A stretch of 64,000 bases of DNA from Ancylobacter polymorphus (GCF_030813495.1 NZ_JAUSUI010000012.1:62001-126000); one strand, 5' to 3'. Numbered from the stretch's first letter, positions 17,673-26,355 are shown. Notes: generated by a model not told the origin, from the letters alone. Program-made: numbers and translations.

Positions 17673-17754
17673 CCTCACGGGAACAGCGCGATCTGCTCCA
17701 GACCCAGCGTCTCGGGATAGCCGAGCACGAGGTTCATGTTCTGCACCGCCTGGC
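17673..17754. repeat. Direct repeat, proximal copy: the argC 3' end itself
   Basis: The partner of 16543-16624, offset exactly 1130 bp. This copy is continuous with the rest of argC and encodes its functional C-terminus. Confidence 0.93.
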
Positions 17755-18730
17755 CGGAGGCGCCCTTCACCAGATTGTCGGTGGTGGAGATCACGATCAC
17801 CCGGTCCGGCGCGCGGTCCTTCACCACGCCGATGAAGGCCATATTGGAGCCCTTCACGAAGCGCGACTGCGGCACCTGGCCGAGCGGCAGCACATGCACG
17901 AAGGGCTCGCTCTTGTAGAAATCCGCCAGCACGCGGTGCACGCCCTCCGCACCGACGCCGGCGCCGGTCTTGAGGTAGATGGTGGCATAGATGCCTCGCG
18001 TCATCGGCACGAGGTGCGGGGTGAAGCTCGGCGCCACGCTGCGGCCGGCGGCCTTGGAGAATTCCTGATCCAATTCGGCCATGTGGCGGTGGCTGCCGAC
18101 GCCATAGGCGTGCATGCCCTCCGTCACCTCGGTGAACAGCAGGTTCTCCTTCGCCGAACGGCCCGCCCCGGTCACGCCGCTCTTGGCGTCGATGACGATA
18201 TGCTCGGACTCAATGGCGCCGGCCTCGATCAGCGGCACCACGGGCAGGATGGCTGTCGTGGTGTAGCAGCCGGGGTTCGCGACCAGCCGCGCCTTGCGGA
18301 TGTCGTCGCGGTACAGCTCGACGACGCCGTAGACGGCTTCCTGCTGCAGCTCCAGCGCCTGGTGCGGATGGCCGTACCAGCGCTCATAGGCGCCATCGTC
18401 GCGCAGCCGGAAATCGGCGGAGAGATCGACCACCTTCACATGCGGCGCGGTCTCGAACACGTTCTTGATGACAAGCTGCGTGGTGCCATGCGGCAGGGCG
18501 CAGAAAACCAGGTCCACGTCCTTCCACGCCACCTGTTCGATGGTGATGAGATCCGGCAGCTTGAACGGCGCGAACTGCGGGAACACATCCGCCACCGCCT
18601 GCCCCGCCTTGCGGTCGGCAGTCAGCGCGACGATCTCGACGCGGGGATGGCGCAGCAGCAGGCGCAGCAGTTCCGAGCCGGTGTAGCCCGAGGCCCCGAG
18701 GATGGCGATCCGCGCCTTGCTGTCCGTCAT
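17675..18730 (-). CDS. argC: N-acetyl-gamma-glutamyl-phosphate reductase
   Basis: A 351-residue enzyme of arginine biosynthesis that reduces N-acetylglutamyl-phosphate to the semialdehyde. The NADP-binding GASGYTGSELLRLLLRHP lies at residues 10-27. The catalytic cysteine is in VANPGCYTT. The conserved SADFRLRD, GVVELYRDDI and HRHMAELDQE are also present. It is a complete, normal-length protein. The start at 18730 has AAGG upstream and fits the family start. Its last 26 codons are duplicated 1130 bp downstream, flanking a foreign acyltransferase gene, yet its own frame is intact. Confidence 0.97.
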   Translation of the reverse strand: MTDSKARIAILGASGYTGSELLRLLLRHPRVEIVALTADRKAGQAVADVFPQFAPFKLPDLITIEQVAWKDVDLVFCALPHGTTQLVIKNVFETAPHVKVVDLSADFRLRDDGAYERWYGHPHQALELQQEAVYGVVELYRDDIRKARLVANPGCYTTTAILPVVPLIEAGAIESEHIVIDAKSGVTGAGRSAKENLLFTEVTEGMHAYGVGSHRHMAELDQEFSKAAGRSVAPSFTPHLVPMTRGIYATIYLKTGAGVGAEGVHRVLADFYKSEPFVHVLPLGQVPQSRFVKGSNMAFIGVVKDRAPDRVIVISTTDNLVKGASGQAVQNMNLVLGYPETLGLEQIALFP

Positions 18731-18930
18731 GGTGGCGACCCTTCCTGCTGGCGCGCCCGCTGAACGACAGGGGGCGCGCATGGAGCTGCGCCCTTACACC
18801 TTTCGCATGTCCGACGAAAGACAAGAGCGTCCCCGGCTGACGCATGGCGGCTGCGCGCGCCGGGCGGGAACCGGATGGAACCCCCGCCGCTTCTCCTCCG
18901 GCCTCTCCACGGACAGCCGGAGCCCACGCC

Positions 18931-19215
18931 ATGAACGCCCCCCTCGCCTGGTTTGAAACCGGCCTCGCCATGACGCGGCTCGGCATGGACATGCAGGTGG
19001 TGATCACCGAGCGGCTCAGTCGTCTCGCGCGCGGCGACGCCGCCGCCGGCGTCGAGGCGATGCGGATGATGACGGAAAAGACGCTGGCGCTGGGTGAGGT
19101 CAATGCCCGGCTGTGGAAGGCGGCGGCTGCCGGGCGGCTGGGTGCGGTCGGGCCGGAGATCGTCGCCCTTTACGGCGCCAAGGTGCGCGCCAACCGCAAG
19201 CGACTGAAGCGTTGA
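18931..19215 (+). CDS. Small helical protein of unknown function (phasin-like size and character)
   Basis: A 94-residue, almost entirely helical protein rich in Ala, Met and Arg, with no signal peptide, ending in a basic tail (RANRKRLKR). Methionine-rich amphipathic helices (LAMTRLGMDMQVVITERL) recall short phasins that coat PHA granules, which would suit the nearby phaC, but I cannot show homology. The start at 18931 follows GGAGCCCACGCC. It lies between argC (divergent) and parE (114 bases downstream, same strand). Confidence 0.65.
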   Translation: MNAPLAWFETGLAMTRLGMDMQVVITERLSRLARGDAAAGVEAMRMMTEKTLALGEVNARLWKAAAAGRLGAVGPEIVALYGAKVRANRKRLKR

Positions 19216-19329
19216 GCCGGCTGCGCGCATGGCGCCCATGTTCACGGAGCGTTCCGGTTTCGCTCTGGCGCTGTCATAGTGCTAAGGAAACCGAATCGGT
19301 TCCTGACTCTGACGAGACCGCCCGCGCCC

Positions 19330-21363
19330 ATGTCGAATTCTGACGACCTCTTCGCCGCTGTTCCCGCCCCGCGTCCGCGCGCCGCTGCGCGCCCCGCCGC
19401 GCCGCGCGAGGGCACGCCCGGCGAGGCCGGCTACACGGCTGCCGATATCGAGGTGCTGGAAGGGCTGGAGCCGGTGCGGCGCCGGCCGGGCATGTATATT
19501 GGCGGCACGGACGAGAAGGCGCTGCACCATCTCTTCGCCGAAGTGGTCGACAATTCGATGGACGAGGCCGTTGCCGGCCATGCCAGTTTCATCGAGGTGG
19601 AACTGACCGAGGATGGCTTCCTCACCGTTACCGACAATGGCCGCGGCATCCCGATCGAGGAACACCCGAAATATCCCGGCAAGTCGGCGCTGGAAGTGAT
19701 TCTCACCACGTTGCACGCGGGCGGCAAGTTCGACAGCAAGGTCTACGAGACCTCCGGCGGCTTGCACGGCGTCGGCGTTTCCGTGGTCAACGCTCTGTCA
19801 GACGTGCTGGTGGTCGAGGTCGCACGCGGGCAGACGCTCTACCGCCAGACCTATTCGCGCGGTGTGCCGCAGGGTGCTATCCAGGAGGTCGGGCGCATCC
19901 TCAACCGCCGCGGCACGCGGGTGAGCTTCCACCCGGACGCGCAGATCTTCGGCGAGAATGCCCGTTTCAAGCCGGCCCGCGTGTTCAAGATGGCCCGCTC
20001 AAAGGCCTATCTATTCGGCGGGGTGGAAATACGCTGGAGCTGCGACGCCTCGCTCGTCGCCGGCACGGACATCCCGGAGAAAGCGGTGTTCCGCTTCCCC
20101 GGCGGCCTGCGCGACTATCTCGCCGCCGATATTGACGGCCATACGCTGGTCCATCCCGACATCTTCTCCGGCAAGACCCAGCGCCCCGGCGGCCATGGCT
20201 CGGCGGAATGGGCGGTGGCCTGGCTGGGCGATGCCGATGGCAGCATCTCCTCCTATTGCAACACCATCCCGACCGCCGAAGGTGGCACGCATGAGACCGG
20301 CCTGCGTGCCGTGCTGCTCAAGGGGCTGCGCGACCATGCCGAGCGCACCGGCGCGGCCAAGCGCGCCGCCATCGTCACCGCCGACGACGTGATGGCCGGC
20401 TGCGCCGCGATGCTCTCCGTCTTCGTGCGTGAGCCGGAATTCCAGGGCCAGACCAAGGAGAAGCTCGCCACCGCCGAAGCCACCCGCATCGTCGAGGCGG
20501 CGCTGCGCGATCCGTTCGACCATTGGCTCGGCGGCAATCCGGCGCAGGCCAACCGTCTGCTCGACTGGGTGGTGGAGCGCGCCGAGGAAAGGCTGCGCCG
20601 CCGGCAGGAGAAGGAAATCTCCCGCAAGACCGCCGTGCGCAAGCTGCGCCTGCCGGGCAAGCTGGCGGACTGCTCCAACAATTCGGCGGCGGGGTCCGAG
20701 CTCTTCATCGTCGAAGGCGACTCGGCCGGCGGCTCGGCCAAGCAGGCGCGCGAGCGCCAGACCCAGGCGGTGCTGCCGCTGCGCGGCAAAATCCTCAACG
20801 TCGCGAGCGCCGGCCGCGACAAGCTCGCCGCCAACCAGCAGCTCGGCGACCTCGTGCAGGCGCTCGGCGCCGGCACCGGGGCGCAGTATCGCGAGGAAGA
20901 TTTGCGCTATGAGCGGGTCATCATCATGACCGACGCCGATGTCGACGGCGCGCATATCGCCTCGCTGCTCGTCACCTTCTTCTACCGGCAGATGCCGAAG
21001 CTGATCGAGAACGGCCATCTCTTCCTTGCGGTGCCGCCGCTCTACCGCATCAGCCAGGGCGCCAAGACGCTCTATGCCCGCGACGAGGCGCATCGCGACG
21101 AGTTGCTGCGTACGGAATTCTCAGGGCGCGGCAAGGTCGAGATCGGCCGCTTCAAGGGCCTTGGCGAAATGATGCCGGCGCAGCTGAAGGAAACCACGAT
21201 GAGCCGCAAGACGCGGACCTTGCTGCGCATCACCGTGGAGGAAGCCGAACGCGCGGCCACGGCCGATATTGTCGAGCGGCTGATGGGCAACAAGCCGGAA
21301 AGCCGCTTCACCTTCATTTCCGAGCGTGCCGCCTTCGCGAGCGAAGAACTGCTGGATATCTGA
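19330..21363 (+). CDS. parE: DNA topoisomerase IV subunit B
   Basis: A 677-residue type IIA topoisomerase ATPase subunit. The GHKL ATPase motifs are present: EVVDNSMDEAVAGH, then DNGRGIP, then the GGLHGVGVSVVNALS lid. The TOPRIM motifs are EGDSAGGSAKQ (Glu462) and DADVDGAHI. Together with ParC it decatenates replicated chromosomes. It is shorter than GyrB and lacks the GyrB insert, so ParE is favoured. The N-terminus is an Ala/Arg/Pro-rich tail of about 30 residues. The start at 19330 (MSNSDDLF) is the natural one. Confidence 0.95.
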   Translation: MSNSDDLFAAVPAPRPRAAARPAAPREGTPGEAGYTAADIEVLEGLEPVRRRPGMYIGGTDEKALHHLFAEVVDNSMDEAVAGHASFIEVELTEDGFLTVTDNGRGIPIEEHPKYPGKSALEVILTTLHAGGKFDSKVYETSGGLHGVGVSVVNALSDVLVVEVARGQTLYRQTYSRGVPQGAIQEVGRILNRRGTRVSFHPDAQIFGENARFKPARVFKMARSKAYLFGGVEIRWSCDASLVAGTDIPEKAVFRFPGGLRDYLAADIDGHTLVHPDIFSGKTQRPGGHGSAEWAVAWLGDADGSISSYCNTIPTAEGGTHETGLRAVLLKGLRDHAERTGAAKRAAIVTADDVMAGCAAMLSVFVREPEFQGQTKEKLATAEATRIVEAALRDPFDHWLGGNPAQANRLLDWVVERAEERLRRRQEKEISRKTAVRKLRLPGKLADCSNNSAAGSELFIVEGDSAGGSAKQARERQTQAVLPLRGKILNVASAGRDKLAANQQLGDLVQALGAGTGAQYREEDLRYERVIIMTDADVDGAHIASLLVTFFYRQMPKLIENGHLFLAVPPLYRISQGAKTLYARDEAHRDELLRTEFSGRGKVEIGRFKGLGEMMPAQLKETTMSRKTRTLLRITVEEAERAATADIVERLMGNKPESRFTFISERAAFASEELLDI

Positions 21364-21384
21364 GCGGAGCGGGCTTTACCGCCT

Positions 21385-21424
21385 GATCCGATCAGCTTGC
21401 GATGCACTGATCGGCGCGGGCTCT
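21385..21424. repeat. Short imperfect palindrome, family C (copy 2)
   Basis: A 40-bp near copy of 8599-8640, differing by two substitutions and a two-base gap. Its last bases overlap the stop codon (21423-21425) of the minus-strand LysE gene, and it lies just past the parE stop, so it sits between two convergent genes. Confidence 0.7.
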
Positions 21425-22052
21425 AGCGCCGCTCGAAGGCGAGGCGGGCCGCGAGGCTGAGAAAGATCAGCCCGGTGAGACGCTGAAAGCCGCGGGCGAG
21501 CCGCTTGCGCGTCCGAAGCCAGCCACTGATCCGGCCGGCGAAGCCGCCGACCAGCGCATTCACCACCGTGCCACCGGCATTGAACACCGTGCCGAGCAGC
21601 AGGAACTGCACAAAGCCCGAGCCGCGCGCGGGATCGACGAATTGCGGCAGGAGGGCAAGGATGAACACCGCCACCTTCGGGTTCAGCACATTCACCAGCA
21701 CCGCCTCGCGGAAGGCGCGCCAGGGCGTGTGCCGGCGGCCCGAACCCGGCTCCAGCACCAGACCCGGGCTGCGCAGCGCCTGCACCGCCAGCCAGACGAG
21801 ATAGGCAACGCCGGCCCAGCGCAGCACCTCGAACGCGCCGGGATGCGCGGCGAGCAGCGCCGCCAGGCCAAGGGCGGCGGCGAACACATGGATGAAGCCA
21901 CCGGCAGCGATGCCGAGGCTGGCGGCGATGCCGGCGCGGGGACCGGACTTCATCCCCTGGCCGAGGCAGAACAGCATGTCATTGCCGGGGGTGAGGTTCA
22001 GCGCCAGCGCCGCCGGCACGAAGAGCAGCAGCGTTTCCAGCGAAACCGGCAT
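21423..22052 (-). CDS. LysE/RhtB family amino-acid exporter
   Basis: A 209-residue inner-membrane protein with about six helices. The family signature is the NLTPGNDMLFCLGQGMKSG segment near residues 18-36, followed by GIAAGGFIHVFAAALGLAALL. The middle has FREAVLVNVLNPKVAVFILALLPQFV, which is diagnostic. It exports amino acids or homoserine-lactone-like compounds; the substrate is undetermined. ATG at 22052 is favoured because GGAGGGG lies at the right distance; a GTG at 22061 overlaps the stop of the upstream GreA/B gene. The two genes are close enough to be an operon. Confidence 0.9.
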   Translation of the reverse strand: MPVSLETLLLFVPAALALNLTPGNDMLFCLGQGMKSGPRAGIAASLGIAAGGFIHVFAAALGLAALLAAHPGAFEVLRWAGVAYLVWLAVQALRSPGLVLEPGSGRRHTPWRAFREAVLVNVLNPKVAVFILALLPQFVDPARGSGFVQFLLLGTVFNAGGTVVNALVGGFAGRISGWLRTRKRLARGFQRLTGLIFLSLAARLAFERR

Positions 22053-22057
22053 GGCGC

Positions 22058-22540
22058 TCACCCCTCCGCCGCCTCGGGACGCGGGTCGACGGCAATGATG
22101 TCCATGACCCCGCCCGGGAGCGTCACCTCGTCGCCGATCCACTTGCCGGTCAACGCACGGGCGACCGGCGAGACCCAGCCGATACGGCCCTGCGCCGGAT
22201 CGGCCTCATCTTCGCCGACGATGCGGAAGGTACGGCGGCCGCCCTTTTCATCCTCCAGCGTCACCGCCATGCCGAAGGTGATGGCCTCGCCCTCCTGCGG
22301 CGGGTCCACCGGCTCGGCATTGGCACGCCGCGCCGACCAGTAGCGCAGCTCGCGCGAGGCGGCGGCGACGGCGTCGCGCTCGCCCCGAGCCCCGGCGGCA
22401 GACAGCGCCTCGCGCTGGCGGGCGATTTCGGCGTCGATCTGTGCGAGGCCCCGGCGGGTGACGAGGTTGCGATTCGGGCTGACGGGCCGTTCGGGCAGCG
22501 TATCCGCGCCGCTGTCTTCTTTCACGAAAGCGCGGCTCAT
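22058..22540 (-). CDS. GreA/GreB family transcription factor
   Basis: A 160-residue protein. The N-terminal half is a coiled-coil-forming region (IDAEIARQREALSAAGARGERDAV). The C-terminal half is the FKBP-like GreA/B domain: ITFGMAVTLEDEKGGRRTFRIVGEDEAD, then IGWVSPVARALTGKWIGDEV. Gre factors rescue backtracked RNA polymerase by stimulating transcript cleavage. Shortness of the coiled coil and the long start (MSRAFVKEDSG) resemble the paralogue found in many alphaproteobacteria beside the main GreA, so transcript cleavage is not certain. It is divergent from the DEAD-box helicase. Confidence 0.88.
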   Translation of the reverse strand: MSRAFVKEDSGADTLPERPVSPNRNLVTRRGLAQIDAEIARQREALSAAGARGERDAVAAASRELRYWSARRANAEPVDPPQEGEAITFGMAVTLEDEKGGRRTFRIVGEDEADPAQGRIGWVSPVARALTGKWIGDEVTLPGGVMDIIAVDPRPEAAEG

Positions 22541-22616
22541 CGCGCGACCTGCCTTCCCCTGCGGGGCCGCGCCGGGCCGGAACATGCCGAAAAGCCCTTG
22601 ACAGCGGCCGAATACG

Positions 22617-22644
22617 TTGACTTTCCGGGCATTATGCCTATGGT
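22617..22644 (+). promoter_or_regulatory. Candidate promoter for the DEAD-box helicase gene
   Basis: TTGACT (22617-22622) and TATGGT (22639-22644) with a 16-base spacer, about 115 bases before the helicase start. A second TTGACA lies at 22598. A leader of roughly 110 bases would result. This is a motif match only. Confidence 0.4.
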
Positions 22645-22759
22645 GCAACGCGTCGTCATACCATATCCGACTGAGGCGCTCCGCGCGACGACGATGCAAC
22701 CATCCCCGGTTACGGCTCGGGGGTTCGGTGTGCGGTGCGCAGCCGCAGAATTGATCCAG

Positions 22760-24367
22760 ATGCCTTTTAACGAACTGGGCCTGAGCGACAAGGTGCTCGC
22801 GGCCGTTGCCGATACCGGCTACACCGAGCCGACGCCGATCCAGGCGCAGGCCATTCCGCATGTGCTCGCGCGCCGCGATGTGCTGGGCCTCGCGCAGACG
22901 GGCACCGGCAAGACCGCCGCCTTCACCCTGCCGATGCTGACCCTGCTGGAGCAGGGGCGCGCCCGGGCCCGCATGCCCCGCACGCTGATCCTCGAACCCA
23001 CGCGCGAACTCGCGGCGCAGGTCGAAGAGAACTTCACGCGCTACGGCAAGAACCACAAGCTGAACGTCGCCCTGCTGATCGGCGGCGTCTCCTTCGGCGA
23101 CCAGGATGCCAAGCTGCTGCGCGGCGTCGACATCCTCATCGCCACGCCGGGCCGGCTGCTCGACCATGTGGAGCGCGGCCGCCTGCTGCTCTCGGGCATC
23201 GAGATCCTCGTCATCGACGAAGCCGACCGCATGCTCGACATGGGCTTCATCCCGGACATTGAGCGCGTGTGCAAGCTGGTGCCGTTCACCCGCCAGACGC
23301 TGTTCTTCTCCGCGACCATGCCGCCGGAAATCCAGCGCCTCGTCGCGCAGTTCCTGTCAAACCCGGTGCAGATCGAGGCTTCCCGCCCCTCCTCCACCGC
23401 CTCGACCATCACCCAGCTGCTGGTCGCCTCTCCCAAGGAGGATTTCGCCAAGCGCGAGGTCCTGCGGGGGCTGATCGACAGCGCCGAGAACCTGCAGAAC
23501 GGCATCATCTTCTGCAACCGCAAGAGCGAAGTCGCGGTGGTTCACAAGTCGCTGCTGCGCCATGGCTACAAGGCGGTGTGCCTGCATGGCGACATGGACC
23601 AGCGCTCGCGCATGCAGGCGCTCGACCAGTTCCGCACCGGCGAGGCCACGCTGCTGGTGGCGTCCGACGTTGCCGCGCGCGGGCTCGACATTCCCGCCGT
23701 GAGCCATGTGTTCAATTATGACACGCCGCATCACGCTGAGGACTATGTGCACCGCATCGGACGCACCGGTCGCGCCGGGCGTGCGGGCGCGGCCTTCACC
23801 ATCGTCACCGCAGGCGAGGTCAAGTCGCTGGCGGCGATCGAGAAGCTGATCGGCCGTCCGATCGACTGGAAGGACGGTGCCGGCCTCGACACCGTGCCGG
23901 CAGTGGAGACGCGCGCCCGGCCGGGCCGCGAAAAGACGAGTGGCGAGAAGCCTGCCCGCGAGAAGGGCCGTGGCGGCCGCAATCGCGAGCGGGAAGATGG
24001 CGGCGAGAGCCGTGGCGCCCGCCCCGCCCGCCGCCGCGAGGCCGAGCCGGCCAGCCCGCCGGTCGAGGCTGTCGAGACGAAGGTAGCGGCTGAGGCTCCG
24101 ACCAAGCCGGCACGGCGCCGCTCTCGCGCGGCCGAAGCGGAAGCCGCTCCGGCCGCCGTCGCGCCCGCCGCTCCACCTGTGGCGGCCTCGGCTCCGGCGA
24201 ACGCTCCGCGCGGGCGTGGTCGCGAGAAGGCAGCCCCCACTCCGGCGCGCGCGCCGGTTACCCCGCTCACCCATCGCCGCCCCGACCGGGCGCCGATGGA
24301 CGAGCCGGCCGATACCTCGCATCTGCCGGCCTTCCTGCTGCGGCCGGTGAAGATCAAGGCCGGCTGA
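22760..24367 (+). CDS. DEAD-box ATP-dependent RNA helicase (RhlE-like) with long basic tail
   Basis: A 535-residue RNA helicase. The Q motif region YTEPTPIQAQAIP is followed by Walker A AQTGTGKT (45-52), DEAD at 153-156, SATMP, and HRIGRTGR in the second RecA domain. From about residue 385 the tail is Arg/Lys/Pro/Ala-rich and disordered (GREKTSGEKPAREKGRGGRN), typical of RhlE-group helicases that bind RNA non-specifically. A likely job is RNA decay or ribosome assembly, perhaps with the RNase E encoded at 48601 (inference). The start at 22760 (MPFNELGL) is the family start; upstream in-frame ATGs lack homology. Its 3' end overlaps the mscS-like gene by 14 bases on the other strand. Confidence 0.93.
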   Translation: MPFNELGLSDKVLAAVADTGYTEPTPIQAQAIPHVLARRDVLGLAQTGTGKTAAFTLPMLTLLEQGRARARMPRTLILEPTRELAAQVEENFTRYGKNHKLNVALLIGGVSFGDQDAKLLRGVDILIATPGRLLDHVERGRLLLSGIEILVIDEADRMLDMGFIPDIERVCKLVPFTRQTLFFSATMPPEIQRLVAQFLSNPVQIEASRPSSTASTITQLLVASPKEDFAKREVLRGLIDSAENLQNGIIFCNRKSEVAVVHKSLLRHGYKAVCLHGDMDQRSRMQALDQFRTGEATLLVASDVAARGLDIPAVSHVFNYDTPHHAEDYVHRIGRTGRAGRAGAAFTIVTAGEVKSLAAIEKLIGRPIDWKDGAGLDTVPAVETRARPGREKTSGEKPAREKGRGGRNREREDGGESRGARPARRREAEPASPPVEAVETKVAAEAPTKPARRRSRAAEAEAAPAAVAPAAPPVAASAPANAPRGRGREKAAPTPARAPVTPLTHRRPDRAPMDEPADTSHLPAFLLRPVKIKAG

Positions 24368-25262
24368 ACGGCTCGCCCGCCTTGGGCTGCGGAAGGGCGG
24401 AAGCGGCTTCCGCCCGATCCACAGCCGCCACGGGCTTCGCCGCGCGCACGCGGCGCGGCGATAACGCGGCCGGCGCCTCCATTGGCGTGGCCGGCGCGCG
24501 GACAGCCTCACGCAGACGCTTGATCAGGTCGCCCCGCACCCCGCCGGCATCGCCCGACGCGGCCCAGCCGGAGAAGCCGATCTCCACCCGGTCCAGCGCC
24601 ATCTTGGCGATGGACGCGGATGGGCCGGGTTCCTTCGTCACGCGCGGGTCGTTCTTCAGGAAGGTCAGGCCCTTTTCCATCACGCCCTCGATGTCGTCGT
24701 CCGGCTTCAGTTCCAGCGCGAAGCTGAAGCTGCGGGCGCCATAGACCGAGCGGTTGACCATCGGCGAGCCCCAGACCCGGCCGTTCGGCATCAGCACCTG
24801 CACATTGTCGCCGGCGGCAAGTTCGGTGGTGAACAGGGTAATGGCCTTCACCGTGCCGCTCTGCCCGCCGACTTCGACGGAATCGCCGACCTTGAACGGG
24901 CGGAACAGCAGCAGCATCACCCCGGCGGCGACATTGGACAGCGTGCCCTGCAAGGCGAGCCCCACCGCCAGCGAGGTGGCCCCCAGCACCGCAATCAGGC
25001 TGGTGGTCTGAATGCCGAAGCGCTGCAACACGGCGAGCCCGACGAACACCAGCACAGTGTAGCGGGCGAGGCTGGAAAGGAAGCCGACAATGGTCGGGTC
25101 GACACGATGCGTGGCGTTCAGGGCGCGGGTCACCAGCCGGTCGACCACGCTCGCCAGCCACCAGCCGATGACGAGCAGCGCCAGGGCGTAGAGCATGTTC
25201 AGCCCGTATAGAATAATGAGATCGCCCAGCCCGTTCAGGCCGCGATAGCTGTCGAGATCCAT
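24354..25262 (-). CDS. Small-conductance mechanosensitive channel (MscS family)
   Basis: A 302-residue channel. Three N-terminal membrane helices end in the pore-lining TM3 with its Gly/Ala pattern (LGATSLAVGLALQGTLSNVAAGVMLLLFRPF). The beta domain follows (VGDSVEVGGQSGTVKAITLFTTEL, then MPNGRVWGSPMVNRS). It opens under membrane tension to release solutes during osmotic downshock. The C-terminal roughly 45 residues are a Pro/Ala-rich tail beyond the core. The start has GGAG upstream. The gene is convergent with the helicase gene, with a 14-base antisense overlap. Confidence 0.95.
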   Translation of the reverse strand: MDLDSYRGLNGLGDLIILYGLNMLYALALLVIGWWLASVVDRLVTRALNATHRVDPTIVGFLSSLARYTVLVFVGLAVLQRFGIQTTSLIAVLGATSLAVGLALQGTLSNVAAGVMLLLFRPFKVGDSVEVGGQSGTVKAITLFTTELAAGDNVQVLMPNGRVWGSPMVNRSVYGARSFSFALELKPDDDIEGVMEKGLTFLKNDPRVTKEPGPSASIAKMALDRVEIGFSGWAASGDAGGVRGDLIKRLREAVRAPATPMEAPAALSPRRVRAAKPVAAVDRAEAASALPQPKAGEPFSRP

Positions 25263-25355
25263 CGGTCATCGCTCCGTGCGCATCAGGGAGCCCGGCACCG
25301 CCGGGACCATCGGCAAACACATGCGACGCGGGAGGGTTCCCGCCGCGCACGTGTT

Positions 25356-25706
25356 TCAGCGCCGGCTGGAACGACGCGGAGCGGCGGGAGCACCGGCCGC
25401 GCGGGCGATGGCAAGAGCGCGATGGGCGAGCGCGGCGGCGAGTTCGCCATCGTCGAGCGCCGGCTCCGGCAGCGACCAGTAACCCACGCTCACCTGCCTG
25501 CCGTCCTTGCGGGAATAGGTGAACGGCTCGGCGCCCGCAGCGGCGAGATCAGCGGCGAAGGCCGCGTCGGTCTTGAGATAGATGCGCGCGTCGATCACGA
25601 GGCCGAACATCACGCCATCGGCATAGAGGCCAAGCCCGCCGAACAGGCGGCGGGTACGCACAGGCCCAAACGAGGCGAAGAGATCGGCGATGTCGGCCTC
25701 ACCCAT
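25356..25706 (-). CDS. TfoX/Sxy N-terminal-domain protein
   Basis: A 116-residue protein consisting of one TfoX N-terminal domain: IADLFASFGPVRTRRLFGGLGLYADGVMFGLV, then YLKTD and SVGYWSLPE. In gammaproteobacteria full Sxy/TfoX promotes competence genes with CRP. Stand-alone N-domain proteins in alphaproteobacteria have no proved role. It lacks the C-terminal TfoX domain. It starts 16 bases after the sufA stop on the same strand and may be the last gene of the suf transcript. Confidence 0.88.
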   Translation of the reverse strand: MGEADIADLFASFGPVRTRRLFGGLGLYADGVMFGLVIDARIYLKTDAAFAADLAAAGAEPFTYSRKDGRQVSVGYWSLPEPALDDGELAAALAHRALAIARAAGAPAAPRRSSRR

Positions 25707-25722
25707 CGCACACCGCGAGGGA

Positions 25723-26109
25723 TCAGGCGCTGGCGCCGGCGGTCTCGGGCCGTACGGGGGTGATGGCGACAGATTCGCCGCAGCCGCAGGCCGAGGTCTG
25801 GTTGGGGTTGTTGAACACGAACTGGGCAGCGAACTTGTCGGCCTTGAAGTCCATTTCGGTGCCGAGAAGATACAGGATCGCCTTGGGGTCGATCAGCACC
25901 TTCACGCCCTTATCCTCGACCACCTCGTCAAATTTGCCCGCCTCTTCGGCAAATTCCATCGTGTATTCCATGCCGGCGCAGCCGCCATTCTTGACGCCGA
26001 TGCGAAGCCCGGCAACGGGCTTTTCCGAGCGCGCGATCACCTGCCGCACGCGCTCGGCGGCGGCGTCGGTCAAGGTCATCACCTTGGGGCGGGGGCGGGG
26101 CTGGGTCAT
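25723..26109 (-). CDS. sufA: Fe-S cluster A-type carrier (SufA/IscA family)
   Basis: A 128-residue A-type carrier with all three cluster ligands: Cys44 (GGCAGMEY), Cys108 and Cys110 (ACGCGES). It accepts Fe-S clusters from the SufBCD scaffold and passes them to apo-proteins. The ATG at 26109 is chosen because a GTGGAGACAG site lies upstream; an in-frame GTG at 26124 would add five residues. It closes the suf gene set, separated from the VOC gene by a palindromic repeat (26226-26333), so its expression may be uncoupled from the rest. Confidence 0.95.
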   Translation of the reverse strand: MTQPRPRPKVMTLTDAAAERVRQVIARSEKPVAGLRIGVKNGGCAGMEYTMEFAEEAGKFDEVVEDKGVKVLIDPKAILYLLGTEMDFKADKFAAQFVFNNPNQTSACGCGESVAITPVRPETAGASA

Positions 26110-26225
26110 GTTCACTGTCTCCACATCGACGCCGGTTCAAGGCCGGCGGATCGGTCCCGCCTAATGTGGGGGATGCGCCGGGCCCCGGCAAGGGCGAAGG
26201 CGCGGTGCTTCGCCGGGTCACGCCA

Positions 26226-26333
26226 CGTCATCCTGAGATGCGAGCGAAGCGAGCCTCGAAGGATGGTCGCTCGGGCGCACCCAACCGATCATCCTCCGAG
26301 GCCCGGCCCATGGCCGGGCACCTCAGGATGACG
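26226..26333. repeat. Palindromic intergenic repeat, family A, between the VOC gene and sufA
   Basis: A 108-bp element ending in the 12-bp inverted repeat CGTCATCCTGAG / CTCAGGATGACG. The inner part carries GCGAGCGAAGCGAGCCTCGA. A related arrangement sits at 28437-28534 and a degenerate copy at 53848-53887. Confidence 0.85.
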
Positions 26334-26355
26334 GCGCCAACGCAAACGAGCCGCT

